Below, in pieces: positions 63,898 through 64,000 of a stretch of DNA of 64,000 bases. Below the pieces are notes generated by a model, which was not told where the DNA came from, did no database searches, and was given only the letters and a program-made list of their open reading frames with translations. This stretch comes from Lepidostoma basale (lineage: Eukaryota > Arthropoda > Insecta > Trichoptera > Lepidostomatidae), in assembly GCA_022606425.2 (NCBI GenBank), contig JAHDVF020000861.1, positions 310,001 through 374,000 on the forward strand, read 5' to 3'. Both the position numbers and the translations under genes were made by a program. Position 1 is the stretch's first letter, and each line of letters begins with the position of its first letter.

Positions 63898-64000
63898 GTA
63901 GATAGCTAGTCTATCGCCGTTTTATTTTCACGTGAATTCTACACCAAACCAAAAACAGTGTAATAATCACACTGTCATCACCGAGAATCGAACCAAGGAC
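63895..64000 (-). mobile_element. tRNA-derived SINE, copy 5, cut by the window end
   Basis: The minus strand shows TTCGATTCTCGGTGATGACA, TTGGTTTGGTGTAGAATTCA and CGTGAAAATAAAACGGCGAT. The head is beyond the window. Confidence 0.75.

Noticed and set aside
1..64000. CRISPR array, bacterial operon or phage features
   Set aside because: No spaced identical repeats, no dense coding; composition, introns and transposon types are those of an animal genome.
1..64000. LTR retrotransposon or integrated virus
   Set aside because: No LTR pair, primer binding site, gag/pol/integrase frame or viral gene was seen.

Overview
The window is AT-rich, repeat-laden eukaryotic DNA, almost certainly from an insect. 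The reasons are one spliced gene of the yellow / major royal jelly protein (MRJP) family, RTE-type LINE tails, mariner and Tc1/mariner-like elements, a tRNA-derived SINE, piggyBac-like and hAT-like nonautonomous transposons, and a Helitron-like end pair. The order of insect cannot be fixed from the sequence alone.

Only one host gene can be supported. It lies on the minus strand with coding exons at 27251-27527 (signal peptide and start of the domain) and 9387-10576 (rest of the domain). They are joined across a 16.7 kb intron made largely of transposon debris. The splice joint is in phase and predicts a 488-residue secreted or surface-anchored protein. A splice acceptor 17 nt before the ATG points to a further untranslated leader exon upstream.

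Layout: 1-3.3 kb holds LINE tails and a hAT-like element. 3.3-7.3 kb is mostly featureless AT-rich DNA with one MITE. 7.3-9.2 kb holds foldback elements carrying hammerhead-like motifs. 9.4-27.5 kb is the yellow-family gene with its repeat-filled intron. 27.6-30.4 kb has RTE copies, one with an inverted 5' part and one flanked by a 140-bp direct repeat. 30.4-36.2 kb is a mosaic bounded by Helitron-like ends. 36.2-48.8 kb is nested RTE/LINE/SINE/MITE insertions. 49.1-52.1 kb holds large inverted repeats and a 138-bp minisatellite. 52.4-54.2 kb has two broken mariners. 55-64 kb has further RTE copies, the best-preserved reverse transcriptase fragment, a 255-bp palindrome, and several TIR elements and SINEs.

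The most interesting theme is a recurring structured motif found at about 20 sites in at least five sequence-unrelated families of short foldback repeats. It reads CYGANGA, one extra base, a short stem, GAAA, a tiny palindrome (CATG, CCGG or CAGCTG), then TC. This is the core of a hammerhead self-cleaving ribozyme with a minimal stem III, a class known to accompany Penelope-like retroelements. Here the motifs mostly come as divergent inverted pairs. In several families stem I covaries, and there is a consistent single-base insertion before stem II. One such element is flanked by a perfect 14-bp target-site duplication inside an RTE copy, so it moved as a unit.
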